NCBI RefSeq assembly: GCF_039522165.1
Contig: NZ_BAAADE010000001.1
Location: 1,279,155 to 1,343,154 of the forward strand
Source: Paenochrobactrum glaciei
GTDB lineage: Bacteria > Pseudomonadota > Alphaproteobacteria > Rhizobiales > Rhizobiaceae
DNA: 64,000 bases
Reading direction: 5' to 3'
The notes below the pieces were generated by a model, which was not told where the DNA came from, did not search any database, and worked only from the letters and a program-made list of their open reading frames with translations. Position 1 is the stretch's first letter. The number at the start of each line of letters is the position of its first letter. Both the position numbers and the translations under genes were made by a program. Below, one piece after another: positions 17,298-26,209 of this stretch.

Positions 17298-17498
17298 ATG
17301 ATGGATAGTCTGTTAAGATATGGCGCGATGATTGCGATGGCCGCGGTTGCCTTCGTATTGTTTTTAGGTTTGCGCAATTTGATGCGGGGCGGTGACGGCA
17401 ACTATTCTAATAAGATGATGCAATTGCGCATTTTCTTGCAGTTTGTCGCGCTGGTGCTGATTGTTGCAACAATTTATTTCAGTCGTCAGGCAGGTTAA
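17298..17498 (+). CDS. Twin-transmembrane HIG1-domain protein, 66 aa
   Basis: Two hydrophobic helices (about residues 9-27 and 45-62) joined by a loop GGDGNYSNKMMQLRIFLQ, whose pattern matches the HIG1 domain. Small HIG1 proteins in alphaproteobacteria are thought to associate with respiratory complexes; this is family knowledge. It ends three bases before the adenosyltransferase ATG, so the two are probably co-translated. Confidence 0.85.
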   Translation: MMDSLLRYGAMIAMAAVAFVLFLGLRNLMRGGDGNYSNKMMQLRIFLQFVALVLIVATIYFSRQAG

Positions 17499-17501
17499 TC
17501 C

Positions 17502-18080
17502 ATGGTCAAGCTCAATAAAATTTATACGCGCACCGGTGATGATGGCACAACAGGGCTGACCACTGGCGCGCGCCGCAAGAAAAGCGATTTGCGCGTCGAA
17601 GCCTATGGCACGGTGGATGAGACCAATGCCTGTGTCGGCATGGCGCGTTTGCATCTGGAAGCCTATCCGGAAATTGATGCGATGCTGTCGCGCATTCAAA
17701 ATGATTTGTTTGATTTAGGCGCAGATCTTTCCGCGCCTGACGATGGCACGGTGCTGCCATATGAGCCTTTGCGCATTGTGGCCTCTCAGGTGGAACGTGT
17801 GGAGGCAGATATTGATGCGCTGAATGCGCATCTCTCACCGCTTCGCTCTTTCATTTTGCCGGGTGGCTCGGCGGCGTCCGCCATGCTGCATCTGGCGCGT
17901 ACCGTCTCGCGACGTGCCGAGCGCTTGATGGTGGCTTTAAGCGATGTTGACGGCGAAGTCGTATCCCGTGAAGCGTTGCAATATATCAATCGTTTGTCGG
18001 ATTTTTTCTTTGTCGCATCGCGTGCGGTGAATGAAAATGGCGCGCTTGATGTTTTGTGGGTGCCCGGCCAAAACCGTTAA
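17502..18080 (+). CDS. Cob(I)alamin adenosyltransferase, PduO/MMAB type, 192 aa
   Basis: Transfers adenosyl from ATP to reduced corrinoid, making coenzyme B12. The ATP-binding N-terminal motif TRTGDDGTTGL (residues 8-18) and the conserved RTVSRRAER segment define the PduO-type family, and the length is typical. The enzyme would supply cofactor to adenosylcobalamin-dependent mutases encoded elsewhere. It lies upstream of etfBA, though a 235-bp gap argues for a separate promoter for those genes. Confidence 0.93.
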   Translation: MVKLNKIYTRTGDDGTTGLTTGARRKKSDLRVEAYGTVDETNACVGMARLHLEAYPEIDAMLSRIQNDLFDLGADLSAPDDGTVLPYEPLRIVASQVERVEADIDALNAHLSPLRSFILPGGSAASAMLHLARTVSRRAERLMVALSDVDGEVVSREALQYINRLSDFFFVASRAVNENGALDVLWVPGQNR

Positions 18081-18315
18081 GTGAAGCTAAAAACGCTGAT
18101 GAAAATCGGCGTGAGCAAAGAACCGTTATCTTTAATGCCACTTTTGGCGTTATCTGATTGACGGATAGCAGAAGCGTCATTACGTTTCTGCCAAATTCAT
18201 CGGTTGTGTGAACAGGCTTCTGATGGTGGTGAAATCTGATGAAGATGCCAGCAGGATGTTTAAGCGAAGTGACAATTATCATTTTGCTGCATTGATGAAA
18301 TGAAAGGTAATGTGG

Positions 18316-19065
18316 ATGAAAGTCCTCGTCGCAGTCAAACGTGTCGTCGATTACAACGTAAATATCCGTGTGAAGCCAGACGGAACCGGCGTTGAACTGA
18401 ACAATGTAAAAATGTCGATGAATCCGTTTGATGAGATTGCGGTTGAAGAAGCAATCCGTTTGAAAGAAGCAGGTAAAGTTTCTGAAATCGTCGTTGTTTC
18501 AATCGGTCCTGCTCAGGCACAAGAAACATTGCGCACCGCTTTGGCGATGGGCGCAGACCGTGCTATTCTGGTTAAAACCGATGATCAGGTTGAGCCTTTG
18601 GGTGTTGCCAAAGTGCTTAAAGGTGTTGTTGAAGCCGAACAACCGCAAATGGTATTTTTGGGCAAACAGGCCATTGATGATGACAGCAATCAGACCGGCC
18701 AGATGCTGGCAGCGCTTCTCAACTGGGCGCAGGCTACATTTGCTTCCAAGCTTGAGCTTGGTGCAGATCAGGCAACTGTTACCCGTGAAGTTGATGGCGG
18801 TTTGCAGACCATCAATGTTAAAATTCCTGCAATCGTCACTGTTGATCTGCGTTTGAACGAACCGCGTTATGCGTCCTTGCCGAATATTATGAAGGCGAAG
18901 AAAAAGCCGCTGGATGAGAAATCACCGGCTGATTTTGGCGCCGACATTGCCCCGCGCCTGAAGGTTTTGAAAACAGAAGAACCAGGTGGCCGCAAGGCTG
19001 GCGTCAAGGTGGCATCCGTTGCCGAGCTGGTTGAAAAGCTCAAAAACGAAGCCGGCGTTTTGTAA
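18316..19065 (+). CDS. etfB: Electron transfer flavoprotein beta subunit, 249 aa
   Basis: Partner of EtfA in carrying electrons from acyl-CoA and other dehydrogenases to ETF-ubiquinone oxidoreductase. The N-terminus MKVLVAVKRVVDYNVNIRVK and the VEPLGVAKVLKGVV and DDDSNQTGQMLA segments are characteristic. An AAAGGT ribosome site lies eight bases before the ATG at 18316 but only about three before another ATG at 18310, so 18316 is preferred. Followed 24 bp later by etfA. Confidence 0.96.
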   Translation: MKVLVAVKRVVDYNVNIRVKPDGTGVELNNVKMSMNPFDEIAVEEAIRLKEAGKVSEIVVVSIGPAQAQETLRTALAMGADRAILVKTDDQVEPLGVAKVLKGVVEAEQPQMVFLGKQAIDDDSNQTGQMLAALLNWAQATFASKLELGADQATVTREVDGGLQTINVKIPAIVTVDLRLNEPRYASLPNIMKAKKKPLDEKSPADFGADIAPRLKVLKTEEPGGRKAGVKVASVAELVEKLKNEAGVL

Positions 19066-19089
19066 GTTAAGGATCAAGGATTTATACTG

Positions 19090-20019
19090 ATGGCTATTCT
19101 TCTGTTTGCTGAACATGATAATGCAACCTTGTCCGATCAAACTGCAAAAGCATTGAGCGCCGCGCAGGCGATTGGTGGCGATGTGGACATTCTGGTTGCC
19201 GGTCAAAATGCGCAAGGCGTTGCTGATCAGGCGGCAAAACTTCAAGGTGTGCGTAAAGTTCTGTTGGCGCAGGCTGATGTGTTGGAAAACCGTCTGGCAG
19301 AGCCGGTGGCAGCGCTGATCGTTTCGCTTAGCGATGGTTATGATACGGTGATTGCTCCTGCGACCACGAATGCTAAAAACATCTTGCCGCGCGTTGCAGC
19401 TCTTCTGGATGTGGCGCAGATTTCTGAAATCATGGAAGTGGTTTCGGCTGATACTTTCAAGCGTCCGATCTATGCCGGTAATGCGATCCAGACCGTGCAG
19501 TCAACCGATGCTAAAAAGGTTATCACTGTGCGTACGGCTTCTTTCTCTGGCGTAGGTGCCGGCGGTTCTGCCAGCGTTGAAACAGTTGCAGCGGCAGCTG
19601 ATCCGGCTTTGTCTTCTTATGTTGGCGCAGATCTGTCGGGTGGTGAACGTCCTGAACTGACCTCTGCCAAGATCATTGTGTCCGGGGGCCGCGCATTGGG
19701 TTCGGAAGATAAGTTCAACGAAGTGATCCTGCCATTGGCAGATAAGCTTGGTGCAGCTGTTGGCGCATCGCGTGCAGCTGTGGATGCGGGCTATGCACCC
19801 AACGACTGGCAGGTGGGCCAGACCGGTAAAGTGGTTGCGCCTGAACTTTATATTGCTGCCGGTATTTCCGGTGCCATTCAGCATCTGGCGGGGATGAAGG
19901 ATTCTAAAGTCATTGTTGCAATCAACAAAGACGAAGAAGCTCCGATTTTTCAGGTGGCTGATTATGGTCTGGTGGGCGATCTCTTTACGATCCTGCCGGA
20001 ACTGGAAAAGGCGCTTTAA
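19090..20019 (+). CDS. etfA: Electron transfer flavoprotein alpha subunit, 309 aa
   Basis: FAD-binding subunit of ETF. The C-terminal domain holds SGGRALGSEDKF, GASRAAVDAGY, the QVGQTGKVVAPELYIAAGIS signature and INKDEEAPIFQVADYGLVGD, all diagnostic. It is in operon with etfB. A strong terminator follows the stop codon. Confidence 0.97.
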   Translation: MAILLFAEHDNATLSDQTAKALSAAQAIGGDVDILVAGQNAQGVADQAAKLQGVRKVLLAQADVLENRLAEPVAALIVSLSDGYDTVIAPATTNAKNILPRVAALLDVAQISEIMEVVSADTFKRPIYAGNAIQTVQSTDAKKVITVRTASFSGVGAGGSASVETVAAAADPALSSYVGADLSGGERPELTSAKIIVSGGRALGSEDKFNEVILPLADKLGAAVGASRAAVDAGYAPNDWQVGQTGKVVAPELYIAAGISGAIQHLAGMKDSKVIVAINKDEEAPIFQVADYGLVGDLFTILPELEKAL

Positions 20020-20022
20020 TTT

Positions 20023-20055
20023 TTTGTCAGAACCAGCTTGGTTCTGACAAATTTT
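20023..20055 (+). terminator. Intrinsic terminator after etfA
   Basis: TTTGTCAGAACCA and TGGTTCTGACAAA form a perfect 13-bp stem with a GCT loop, followed by TTTT. It starts three bases after the etfA stop and separates etfBA from the dehydrogenase gene. Confidence 0.88.
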
Positions 20056-20113
20056 ATCAACGGCTTTAGCCCTGACTGAGTGACAGCAGGGCGCTTATTT
20101 GGAGGATGTTACG

Positions 20114-20989
20114 GTGGCGATTAAGACAGTGGGAATTATCGGTGCCGGACAAATGGGCGGCGGAATTGCGCATGTCTGTGCGCTCGCCGGATATACTGTG
20201 CTGCTGCATGATGCAGATGCCGAGCGTCTGGAAAAAGGTATTGCCACCATCAATGGCAATATGGCGCGTCAGGTGGCTTCCGGTAAGCTGGAAGATACGC
20301 AGCGCAGTGAAGCGATGAAAAAAATCGTGCCTGCCAAAGCCATGGAAGATCTGGCTGGCGTTGATCTGGCGATTGAAGCGGCCACTGAAGACGAAGATAT
20401 TAAGCGTAAAATCTTTGCTTCTCTTTGCCCGATTCTTAATCCGGAGGCGATTTTAGCAACCAATACCTCATCCATCTCCATCACCCGACTGGCAGCAACC
20501 ACTGACCGGCCGGAGCGTTTTATGGGTATTCATTTTATGAATCCTGTGCCGCTGATGAAACTGGTTGAATTGGTGCGCGGTATTGCAACGGAAGAAGTAA
20601 CCTTCAAGGAAGCGCAGGCTTTCGTACAGTCACTGGATAAAACCATCACTGTTGCGGAAGACTTTCCGGCCTTTATCGTCAACCGTATCCTGCTGCCGAT
20701 GATCAATGAGGCGATTTATACGCTTTATGAAGGTGTCGGTTCGGTGGATTCCATTGATACCGCCATGCGTCTTGGTGCCAATCATCCGATGGGGCCTTTG
20801 CAACTGGCAGATTTTATCGGTCTTGATACATGTCTGTCGATCATGCAGGTGCTTTATGACGGGTTGTCAGACAGTAAATACCGCCCGTGCCCGTTGCTGG
20901 TTAAATATGTTGAAGCTGGCTGGTTGGGACGCAAAGCCGGTCGCGGTTTCTATGATTATCGCGGTGATGAACCGGTGCCGACACGTTAA
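20114..20989 (+). CDS. 3-hydroxybutyryl-CoA dehydrogenase, about 291 aa
   Basis: NAD-dependent dehydrogenase of 3-hydroxyacyl-CoA. The Rossmann motif GAGQMGGGIA starts at about residue 10, and IHFMNPVPLMKLVE plus the NRILLPMINEAIYTLYEGV helix are family signatures. The chosen GTG at 20114 has a GGAGG site nine bases upstream. The upstream TTG at 20099 contains that site and is unlikely. Linkage to etfBA suggests a role in short-chain acyl-CoA or polyhydroxybutyrate metabolism. Confidence 0.94.
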   Translation: MAIKTVGIIGAGQMGGGIAHVCALAGYTVLLHDADAERLEKGIATINGNMARQVASGKLEDTQRSEAMKKIVPAKAMEDLAGVDLAIEAATEDEDIKRKIFASLCPILNPEAILATNTSSISITRLAATTDRPERFMGIHFMNPVPLMKLVELVRGIATEEVTFKEAQAFVQSLDKTITVAEDFPAFIVNRILLPMINEAIYTLYEGVGSVDSIDTAMRLGANHPMGPLQLADFIGLDTCLSIMQVLYDGLSDSKYRPCPLLVKYVEAGWLGRKAGRGFYDYRGDEPVPTR

Positions 20990-21014
20990 GTCAGGCTCTA
21001 ATATTAGAAATTTT

Positions 21015-21055
21015 AATGGCGCTGGTGCTTATGCATCCGGCGCCATTTTTTATTT
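21015..21055 (+). terminator. Intrinsic terminator of the hydroxybutyryl-CoA dehydrogenase gene
   Basis: AATGGCGC and GCGCCATT pair across a 17-base loop and are followed by TTTTTATTTT. Confidence 0.8.
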
Positions 21056-21227
21056 TCTTATTGTGGATAACAATCGATGAAATTCGGCTTAAGATTTCAT
21101 TAACCGTCACTGTTCAGTGTGTATTCATCTTTAAATGCTAAATATTTGATTAATGAGGGCGTTAAAAATTAACCCATCATTGCCTATTATCGGTTGTAAA
21201 TGATTGATTATATTAAGGATGAAGACG

Positions 21228-21356
21228 ATGAGCATTATTGTTCACTTGCGCGAAAGCGTAAACGTCATTCGTGAATTCGTGGTGCCGAGCTATCGTCCGG
21301 AACGTCATTATATGCGTGGTCCGGGACCTGCTTGCGCAGCGCGTTTTGCACGATGA
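21228..21356 (+). CDS. Orphan small protein, 42 aa
   Basis: A short open frame with an AAGGATGAAG ribosome site directly upstream of the ATG and an intrinsic terminator 25 bases after the stop. The product is basic and amphipathic at the start (MSIIVHLRESVNVIREF) and ends in a Gly/Pro/Arg-rich tail, YMRGPGPACAARFAR. I recognise no domain. The clean gene-like setting in an otherwise empty interval argues for translation, but conservation has not been tested. Confidence 0.6.
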   Translation: MSIIVHLRESVNVIREFVVPSYRPERHYMRGPGPACAARFAR

Positions 21357-21381
21357 GGAAAACAACAGACTGTTTAAAATA

Positions 21382-21416
21382 AAAGCCCGGTTTCGATGAC
21401 GAACCGGGCTTTTTCT
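21382..21416. terminator. Bidirectional intrinsic terminator
   Basis: AAAGCCCGGTT and AACCGGGCTTT form an 11-bp stem, with A-rich sequence on the left and a T-run on the right. It can serve the 42-aa gene on the plus strand and cysK on the minus strand. Confidence 0.88.
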
Positions 21417-21440
21417 TTATGCGTGCTTGGGAGGCATTGA

Positions 21441-22439
21441 TTAGTCGTCCAGACCTTCAAACAGAGCGGTGGAGAGATAACGCTCGGCAAAGGAAGGAAT
21501 GATGATGACGATGTTCTTGCCTTTGTTTTCAGGGCGTTTGCCAACTTCGATGGCAGCGGTCAGTGCTGCACCTGATGAAATGCCAACCGGAATACCTTCA
21601 ACGCGTGCCAGTTCGCGGGATTTGGCGAAAGCGTCTTCATTGGAAACCTGAATAATTTCATCGTAAACATCGGTGTCCAAAGTTTTTGGCGCAAAACCTG
21701 CACCAATGCCTTGGATTTTATGCGGGCCTGGTGCGCCACCGGAAAGAACGGGTGAATCTTTAGGTTCAACCGCAACCACTTTAAACTCTGGCTTACGGGC
21801 TTTCAAAACCTGTCCCACACCGGTGATGGTGCCGCCGGTGCCAATACCGGAAATCAGAATATCGGCTTCGCCATTGGTGTCGTTCCAAATTTCTTCAGCT
21901 GTCGTTTTACGGTGAATTTCAGGATTAGCCTGATTTTCAAACTGCTGCGGAATAATGGCATGTGGTGTGTTTTCAGCCAGTTCTTCGGCCTTGGCAATCG
22001 CACCCTTCATGCCTTTTGCGCCTTCCGTCAGCACCAGTTCGGCACCAAGGAATTTAAGCAGTTTACGGCGTTCAACCGACATGGTTTCCGGCATGGTCAA
22101 AATCAGACGATAACCTTTGGCTGCGGCTGCAAAAGCCAGCGCAATACCGGTATTGCCGGAGGTTGGCTCAATCAGTGTGGTTTGGCCTGGCACGGCTTTG
22201 CCTGAGGCTTCCAGCGCTTCAATGAGCGCCAGACCGATACGGTCTTTGACGCTTGCCAGCGGGTTGAAGAATTCAAGCTTAACGAGAAGATTGGCGACGA
22301 CGCCATGTTCACGCGCGAATTTATCAATGCGCACCAAAGGTGTGTTGCCGATCGTATCAAGGATCGAGTCGTAAACGTGACCACGGCCGATCTGCTGACC
22401 GTTTTTTTGGTTTGAGGTTTGGTTCTCTGATTTCGACAT
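21441..22439 (-). CDS. cysK: Cysteine synthase A (O-acetylserine sulfhydrylase), 332 aa
   Basis: Makes cysteine from O-acetylserine and sulfide. The PLP lysine is K65 in NPLASVKDRIG; PTSGNTGIALAFA and GIGTGGTITGVG are the substrate and phosphate loops. It carries a charged N-terminal extension of about 20 residues before YDSILDTIGNTPLV. The nearest upstream gene is DUF1178 over 236 bp, so it likely has its own promoter. Confidence 0.95.
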   Translation of the reverse strand: MSKSENQTSNQKNGQQIGRGHVYDSILDTIGNTPLVRIDKFAREHGVVANLLVKLEFFNPLASVKDRIGLALIEALEASGKAVPGQTTLIEPTSGNTGIALAFAAAAKGYRLILTMPETMSVERRKLLKFLGAELVLTEGAKGMKGAIAKAEELAENTPHAIIPQQFENQANPEIHRKTTAEEIWNDTNGEADILISGIGTGGTITGVGQVLKARKPEFKVVAVEPKDSPVLSGGAPGPHKIQGIGAGFAPKTLDTDVYDEIIQVSNEDAFAKSRELARVEGIPVGISSGAALTAAIEVGKRPENKGKNIVIIIPSFAERYLSTALFEGLDD

Positions 22440-22675
22440 TGTTAGATCCTTTACGTTAGACCCGTGATAAAATCTTGTTTTCTATTGCCGCTGATTTTAA
22501 TCGAGCGGCTTGCAAACTCAAGTTTTCGCCTTGCGTATAAATCTATATATGGGGCATATAATTCCAATATTAAAGTTTATTAGAAAAATATTTCCCGAAA
22601 ATGCAGGTCAGACGAAGCCGTCAGGAAAATATCTTATTCCTGATTGCTGTTGTTGAATAGCTTAGATTTGATTGA

Positions 22676-23101
22676 TCAGTTCTTGTCTTCAGGCAAAGCC
22701 GGAAGCGGCATAATTTCAATACCTTCGTCAACAAGCGATGTCACATCATCGGCTGTGGCTTCGCCATAAATGCCGCGCTGTTCCGTTTCGCCATAATGGA
22801 TTTTGCGTGCTTCCTCGGCAAATTTATCGCCGACATAATCAGCATTTTCCCGCACTTTGCGCGCGAGATCCTGAATGTCGTTCAGAATTTTTTTCTGCGC
22901 TTCATCCATGCTGACCGCGATTTGCTCTTTCTTGCGACCCGTTGAGACAGACGGTGCCATCAGTGCTTTTTGTACACTCTGCGAGCCGCATTGCGGACAA
23001 GTTACAAAACCGCTTTTCAGCTGCTGGTCAAAATCATCATTGTTTCGAAACCAGGCTTCAAAATGATGGTTACTGGCACAATTAAGCGAAAAGCGGATCA
23101 T
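22676..23101 (-). CDS. DUF1178 family protein, 141 aa
   Basis: N-terminus MIRFSLNCASNHHFEAWF and a CPQCG zinc-knuckle-like pair (residues 35-39) identify DUF1178, an alpha/betaproteobacterial family without known function. The cysteines near the start (C8, C35, C38) could bind one zinc. It ends the comF-grxC-nitrilase-DUF1178 row, 18 bp after the nitrilase stop, so co-transcription is likely. Confidence 0.9.
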   Translation of the reverse strand: MIRFSLNCASNHHFEAWFRNNDDFDQQLKSGFVTCPQCGSQSVQKALMAPSVSTGRKKEQIAVSMDEAQKKILNDIQDLARKVRENADYVGDKFAEEARKIHYGETEQRGIYGEATADDVTSLVDEGIEIMPLPALPEDKN

Positions 23102-23119
23102 TTCTTTTGTTTTAGTCCC

Positions 23120-23956
23120 TTATGCTTTGACAATTTGGGTGGTGAACTGACGTGCATTGGCAAGGTTAGGAATTTTTTTGCGCGCAAGCACAGATTCATT
23201 CACATCAATATCGGCCACAATCACGCATGGCTCGTCATGGTCGGCTTCGGCCAAAATCGTGCCCCATGGGGAAACAATGATGGAGTGGCCATAGGTGCCG
23301 CGCCCGTCTTCATGAAAACCGCCTTGAGCGGCAGAGATCAAAAAAGCACCATTTTCAATGGCACGGGCGCGTTGCAAAATATGCCAGTGTGCTTCGCCGG
23401 TCTGACGGGTAAAGGCGGCCGGTGCTGTCAGCAGATTGGCACCGCGTAAAGCCTGTGCCTGAAAAAGCTGCGGAAAACGGATGTCGTAGCAAATGCCCAT
23501 GCCGATATTGGCAAGTGGGGTTTCAACAACAATAGCTTTGTCGCCCGGCTCGTAAGTGGCAGATTCACGCCAGCTTTCACCATTGTCCAAATCCACATCA
23601 AACATATGGATCTTATCATAGGTGATGATTTTCTCACCTGCGGGTGCAAAGATCACGCCGCGATTGGCAGCCTTCTGGTCTGCCGCACGAATGGCGGTGG
23701 AACCAATATGCAGGTAAATGCCATGTTGTTTGGCAAGCGTTGCTGCGGCTAAGAATACCGGATCATCGGCTTCGTTGCGGATGGTGGCGAGCAGCACGTT
23801 TTTATCGCGCTGAAAGCCGCCGGTTGCTTCAGGGGTTTGCACATAGCGGGCACCTTGGCGCGCAGCCTCAGCAACAAGTTGCTTCAGCGTTTCAACATTG
23901 GCGTTGATATCACTACCAACACGCATCTGAATAGCGGCTGCGCGAAAAGTGCTCAT
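23120..23956 (-). CDS. Carbon-nitrogen hydrolase (Nit1-like), 278 aa
   Basis: Nitrilase-superfamily amidase. The catalytic triad can be placed in PEATGGF (Glu), YDKIHMFDV (Lys) and GMGICYDIRFP (Cys). The pattern resembles bacterial Nit1/YbeM, which hydrolyse deaminated glutathione, a repair reaction. The neighbouring glutaredoxin, 11 bp upstream, is consistent with glutathione metabolism. The exact substrate is inferred. Confidence 0.9.
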   Translation of the reverse strand: MSTFRAAAIQMRVGSDINANVETLKQLVAEAARQGARYVQTPEATGGFQRDKNVLLATIRNEADDPVFLAAATLAKQHGIYLHIGSTAIRAADQKAANRGVIFAPAGEKIITYDKIHMFDVDLDNGESWRESATYEPGDKAIVVETPLANIGMGICYDIRFPQLFQAQALRGANLLTAPAAFTRQTGEAHWHILQRARAIENGAFLISAAQGGFHEDGRGTYGHSIIVSPWGTILAEADHDEPCVIVADIDVNESVLARKKIPNLANARQFTTQIVKA

Positions 23957-23967
23957 GGCTTTATCCC

Positions 23968-24231
23968 TTATAGTGTTCCACTCTCCAAAAGTCCGTCCAG
24001 TTTGCCTTGCGCTTCCAGCGCATGCAACTCATCACAGCCGCCAACATGATATTCACCGACAAAAATTTGCGGAAATGTGTTGCGGCCGGATTTTTGTTGC
24101 ATTTCTGCACGTAGTTCCGGTGTGGCACCGGCATTGATTTCGTGAAATGCAACGCCCTTTTGGGTCAGCAAAGCTTTTGCTCTGGTGCAATAAGGGCAGC
24201 CCGGACGGGTGTAAATTGTAACATCAACCAT
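23968..24231 (-). CDS. grxC: Glutaredoxin 3, 87 aa
   Basis: A glutathione-dependent disulfide reductase of the cytosol. The dithiol active site CPYC is at residues 12-15 after MVDVTIYTRPG; TFPQIFVGEYHVGGCDEL carries the cis-proline and glutathione-binding GG-CD motif. The ATG at 24231 yields the normal N-terminus; the frame opens four codons earlier. In a tight row with the nitrilase and DUF1178 genes. Confidence 0.96.
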   Translation of the reverse strand: MVDVTIYTRPGCPYCTRAKALLTQKGVAFHEINAGATPELRAEMQQKSGRNTFPQIFVGEYHVGGCDELHALEAQGKLDGLLESGTL

Positions 24232-24306
24232 GATTAACTCCATTGTTGATGCTCATATATGCTTAAATTGCTTCAACCGAAAGCCCTTGTTGCTATTGCT
24301 TAAACC

Positions 24307-25113
24307 TTAGATTTGTTCTGGCAAGACACGGCTGAAGGTTAAAACGTCTACAGATTGCGCGCCGTGGCGCAGTAAAGTGCGGGTGGCAGAGCGTACGGTG
24401 GCGCCGGTTGTATAAACATCATCAATGAGCAAAACCCGTCGCCCACGAATGTGAATATCGCCTTTGTCCGGTACTTTAAACGCACCATCGACATTGCGCT
24501 GGCGCTCTTTACTGCCCAAGCCGGTTTGCTGCACCGTGTTGCGGGTGCGGATTAAAGCCTCCGCGCAAAAAGGTTTGCGTGCAGATCTGGCAAGGCTGCG
24601 CGCCAGTTCCGCCGATTGGTTGTAGCGGCGTTGCCAAAAGCGCCAGCGATGCAGCGGCACCGGAATAATCACATCGCAATCATCAAGCAGTTCATGCCCT
24701 GCACGCGATAACCATTGCGCCATCCATGGCGCTAAATCGGTGCGGTCATAAAATTTGAGTGACACAGCCATGCGTTGCGCCGCTCCCTTATGCAAAACGG
24801 CAGAGCGCAGACGTTTGAAAGGAGGTGGATTGGCGATGGCTTCGGCGCATAAAAAATGCGAGCCGAAATCATGGGCGAAAGGTGTGCCAAGCACCGGACA
24901 ATAGGGCTGTTCGATAAAGCGGATTTCGCCCCAGCAGGCAGGGCACAAGGAGCCGGGATGCGAAACATGACGTTTGCAACCGATGCAGGTGGGCGGAAAT
25001 AAAATATCGGCGGCCGCTTTTAAGGCTTTTGCCGCATGGGCGGAAAAGTTGAAATTCAGCTTTTTAGGCTCTTCATCATTATCATTATTTTGTAAGTCGG
25101 CATGGTTTGTCAT
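24307..25113 (-). CDS. ComF family phosphoribosyltransferase-like protein, about 268 aa
   Basis: An N-terminal zinc-finger-like part with CIGCKR and LCPACW is followed by a type I phosphoribosyltransferase domain bearing VLLIDDVYTTGAT. ComF is linked to DNA uptake in competent bacteria, but homologues are near-universal and the reaction is unknown. I chose the ATG at 25113; 25149 is an alternative. Divergent from the methyltransferase gene and first of the row leading to DUF1178. Confidence 0.9.
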   Translation of the reverse strand: MTNHADLQNNDNDEEPKKLNFNFSAHAAKALKAAADILFPPTCIGCKRHVSHPGSLCPACWGEIRFIEQPYCPVLGTPFAHDFGSHFLCAEAIANPPPFKRLRSAVLHKGAAQRMAVSLKFYDRTDLAPWMAQWLSRAGHELLDDCDVIIPVPLHRWRFWQRRYNQSAELARSLARSARKPFCAEALIRTRNTVQQTGLGSKERQRNVDGAFKVPDKGDIHIRGRRVLLIDDVYTTGATVRSATRTLLRHGAQSVDVLTFSRVLPEQI

Positions 25114-25194
25114 TGCATTCGCTCCCGATCGAACGCATGTAACACTCAAGTCACCATGCCAGAAGAAATGCAGATTGTAAAAGGCGGATTATAA

Positions 25195-26100
25195 ATGTCG
25201 GGTAGCGGAATTTTTGACCGCCAATTGATGTTGCAGTTTCAAAAGCGTGCATTGGCAAAGCCTGTTGCGGGGGCTGACTTTTTGCTCGAACGCAGCGTTG
25301 AAGATGTGCTTGATCGTTTAAGTGCCGTGGAAAAACAGTTCAGCACCGGCGTGGCGCTGATGGGCTATACTGATGCTTTGGCACGCGGCTTGCAACAATC
25401 CGGCAAAGTGGAAAAGACTATCCGCATTGAGCAGGGTGACTTCTATTTTCAGTCAAGTGATGCTGCTTTTGAACATGGCGTGGTTGAGCCAGGTGAAATT
25501 CTGCCCTTGGAGCCGCAAAGCGCTGATCTGATTGTCTCCTTGATGTCTTTACATCTCATCAATGATCTGCCCGGTATGCTGATCCAGATTGCCCGTGCAT
25601 TGCGGCCTGATGGTTTGTTTCTGGCGGCTTTTCCCGGCACCGGCACTTTGGGCGAATTGCGTGAAAGCCTGATGCAGGCCGAGATTGAATTAAGCGGTGG
25701 TGCAGCCGCGCGCATTGCGCCTTTTGCCGATATCAGAGATGCGGGTGCTTTGTTGCAGCGTGCTGGTTTTGCATTGCCGGTAACCGACGTCGATACGGTG
25801 ACGGTGCGCTATAATTCGATGTTTGATCTGCTTAAAGATATCCGCGCCATGGGGATGCAGAATATTCTGGTTGATCGCTCGAAGAAGCCGCTGACGCGCA
25901 GTGTTTTCATGCGTGCGGCGCAAATTTATTCGACACGTTTTTCTGATCCGGACGGGCGCATCAGAGCGAGTTTTTCAACCCTGTGGATGTCGGGCTGGAA
26001 GCCACATGAATCACAGCAAAAACCGTTAAAGCCCGGTTCTGCCAAAGCATCGCTTGCCGATGCATTGAAGCAGTTTCAAGTCAAACCGGATGAAGAGTAA
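25195..26100 (+). CDS. SAM-dependent methyltransferase (BioC/NDUFAF5-like), 301 aa
   Basis: The opening FDRQLMLQFQKRALAKP and the ADLIVSLMSLHLINDLPGML motif fit the class I methyltransferase group that includes BioC and mitochondrial NDUFAF5. The usual glycine-rich SAM loop is degenerate here (VALMGYTDALARGL at about residues 53-66), as is common in alphaproteobacterial members. In mitochondria NDUFAF5 hydroxylates a complex I subunit, so methyl transfer is not certain. A palindromic repeat begins directly after the stop. Confidence 0.8.
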   Translation: MSGSGIFDRQLMLQFQKRALAKPVAGADFLLERSVEDVLDRLSAVEKQFSTGVALMGYTDALARGLQQSGKVEKTIRIEQGDFYFQSSDAAFEHGVVEPGEILPLEPQSADLIVSLMSLHLINDLPGMLIQIARALRPDGLFLAAFPGTGTLGELRESLMQAEIELSGGAAARIAPFADIRDAGALLQRAGFALPVTDVDTVTVRYNSMFDLLKDIRAMGMQNILVDRSKKPLTRSVFMRAAQIYSTRFSDPDGRIRASFSTLWMSGWKPHESQQKPLKPGSAKASLADALKQFQVKPDEE

Positions 26101-26101
26101 A

Positions 26102-26209
26102 CTAGAGCATGTCTCCCAAAAGTGGGAACCGGTTTTGGGATATGGACATGCGTAAAACAAAATATTAGAGCGAGCGCAGTGGATATGATAAAGTGCGACA
26201 CGCTCTAAT
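26102..26209. repeat. Palindromic repeat element, Rhizobiales type
   Basis: Starts with CTAGAGCATGTC. The first half is a palindrome, CATGTC..CCAAAA / TTTTGG..GACATG, around a GTGGGAACCGG centre, a core I remember from many Rhizobiales intergenic regions. The second half carries TTAGAGCG at 26165 matched by CGCTCTAA at 26202. The right edge supplies the TAG stop of the 76-aa gene. Confidence 0.7.

Noticed and set aside
18081..18315. Cobalamin riboswitch between the adenosyltransferase and etfB genes
   Set aside because: It lies downstream of, not before, the adenosyltransferase gene, and no B12-box-like sequence was recognised.
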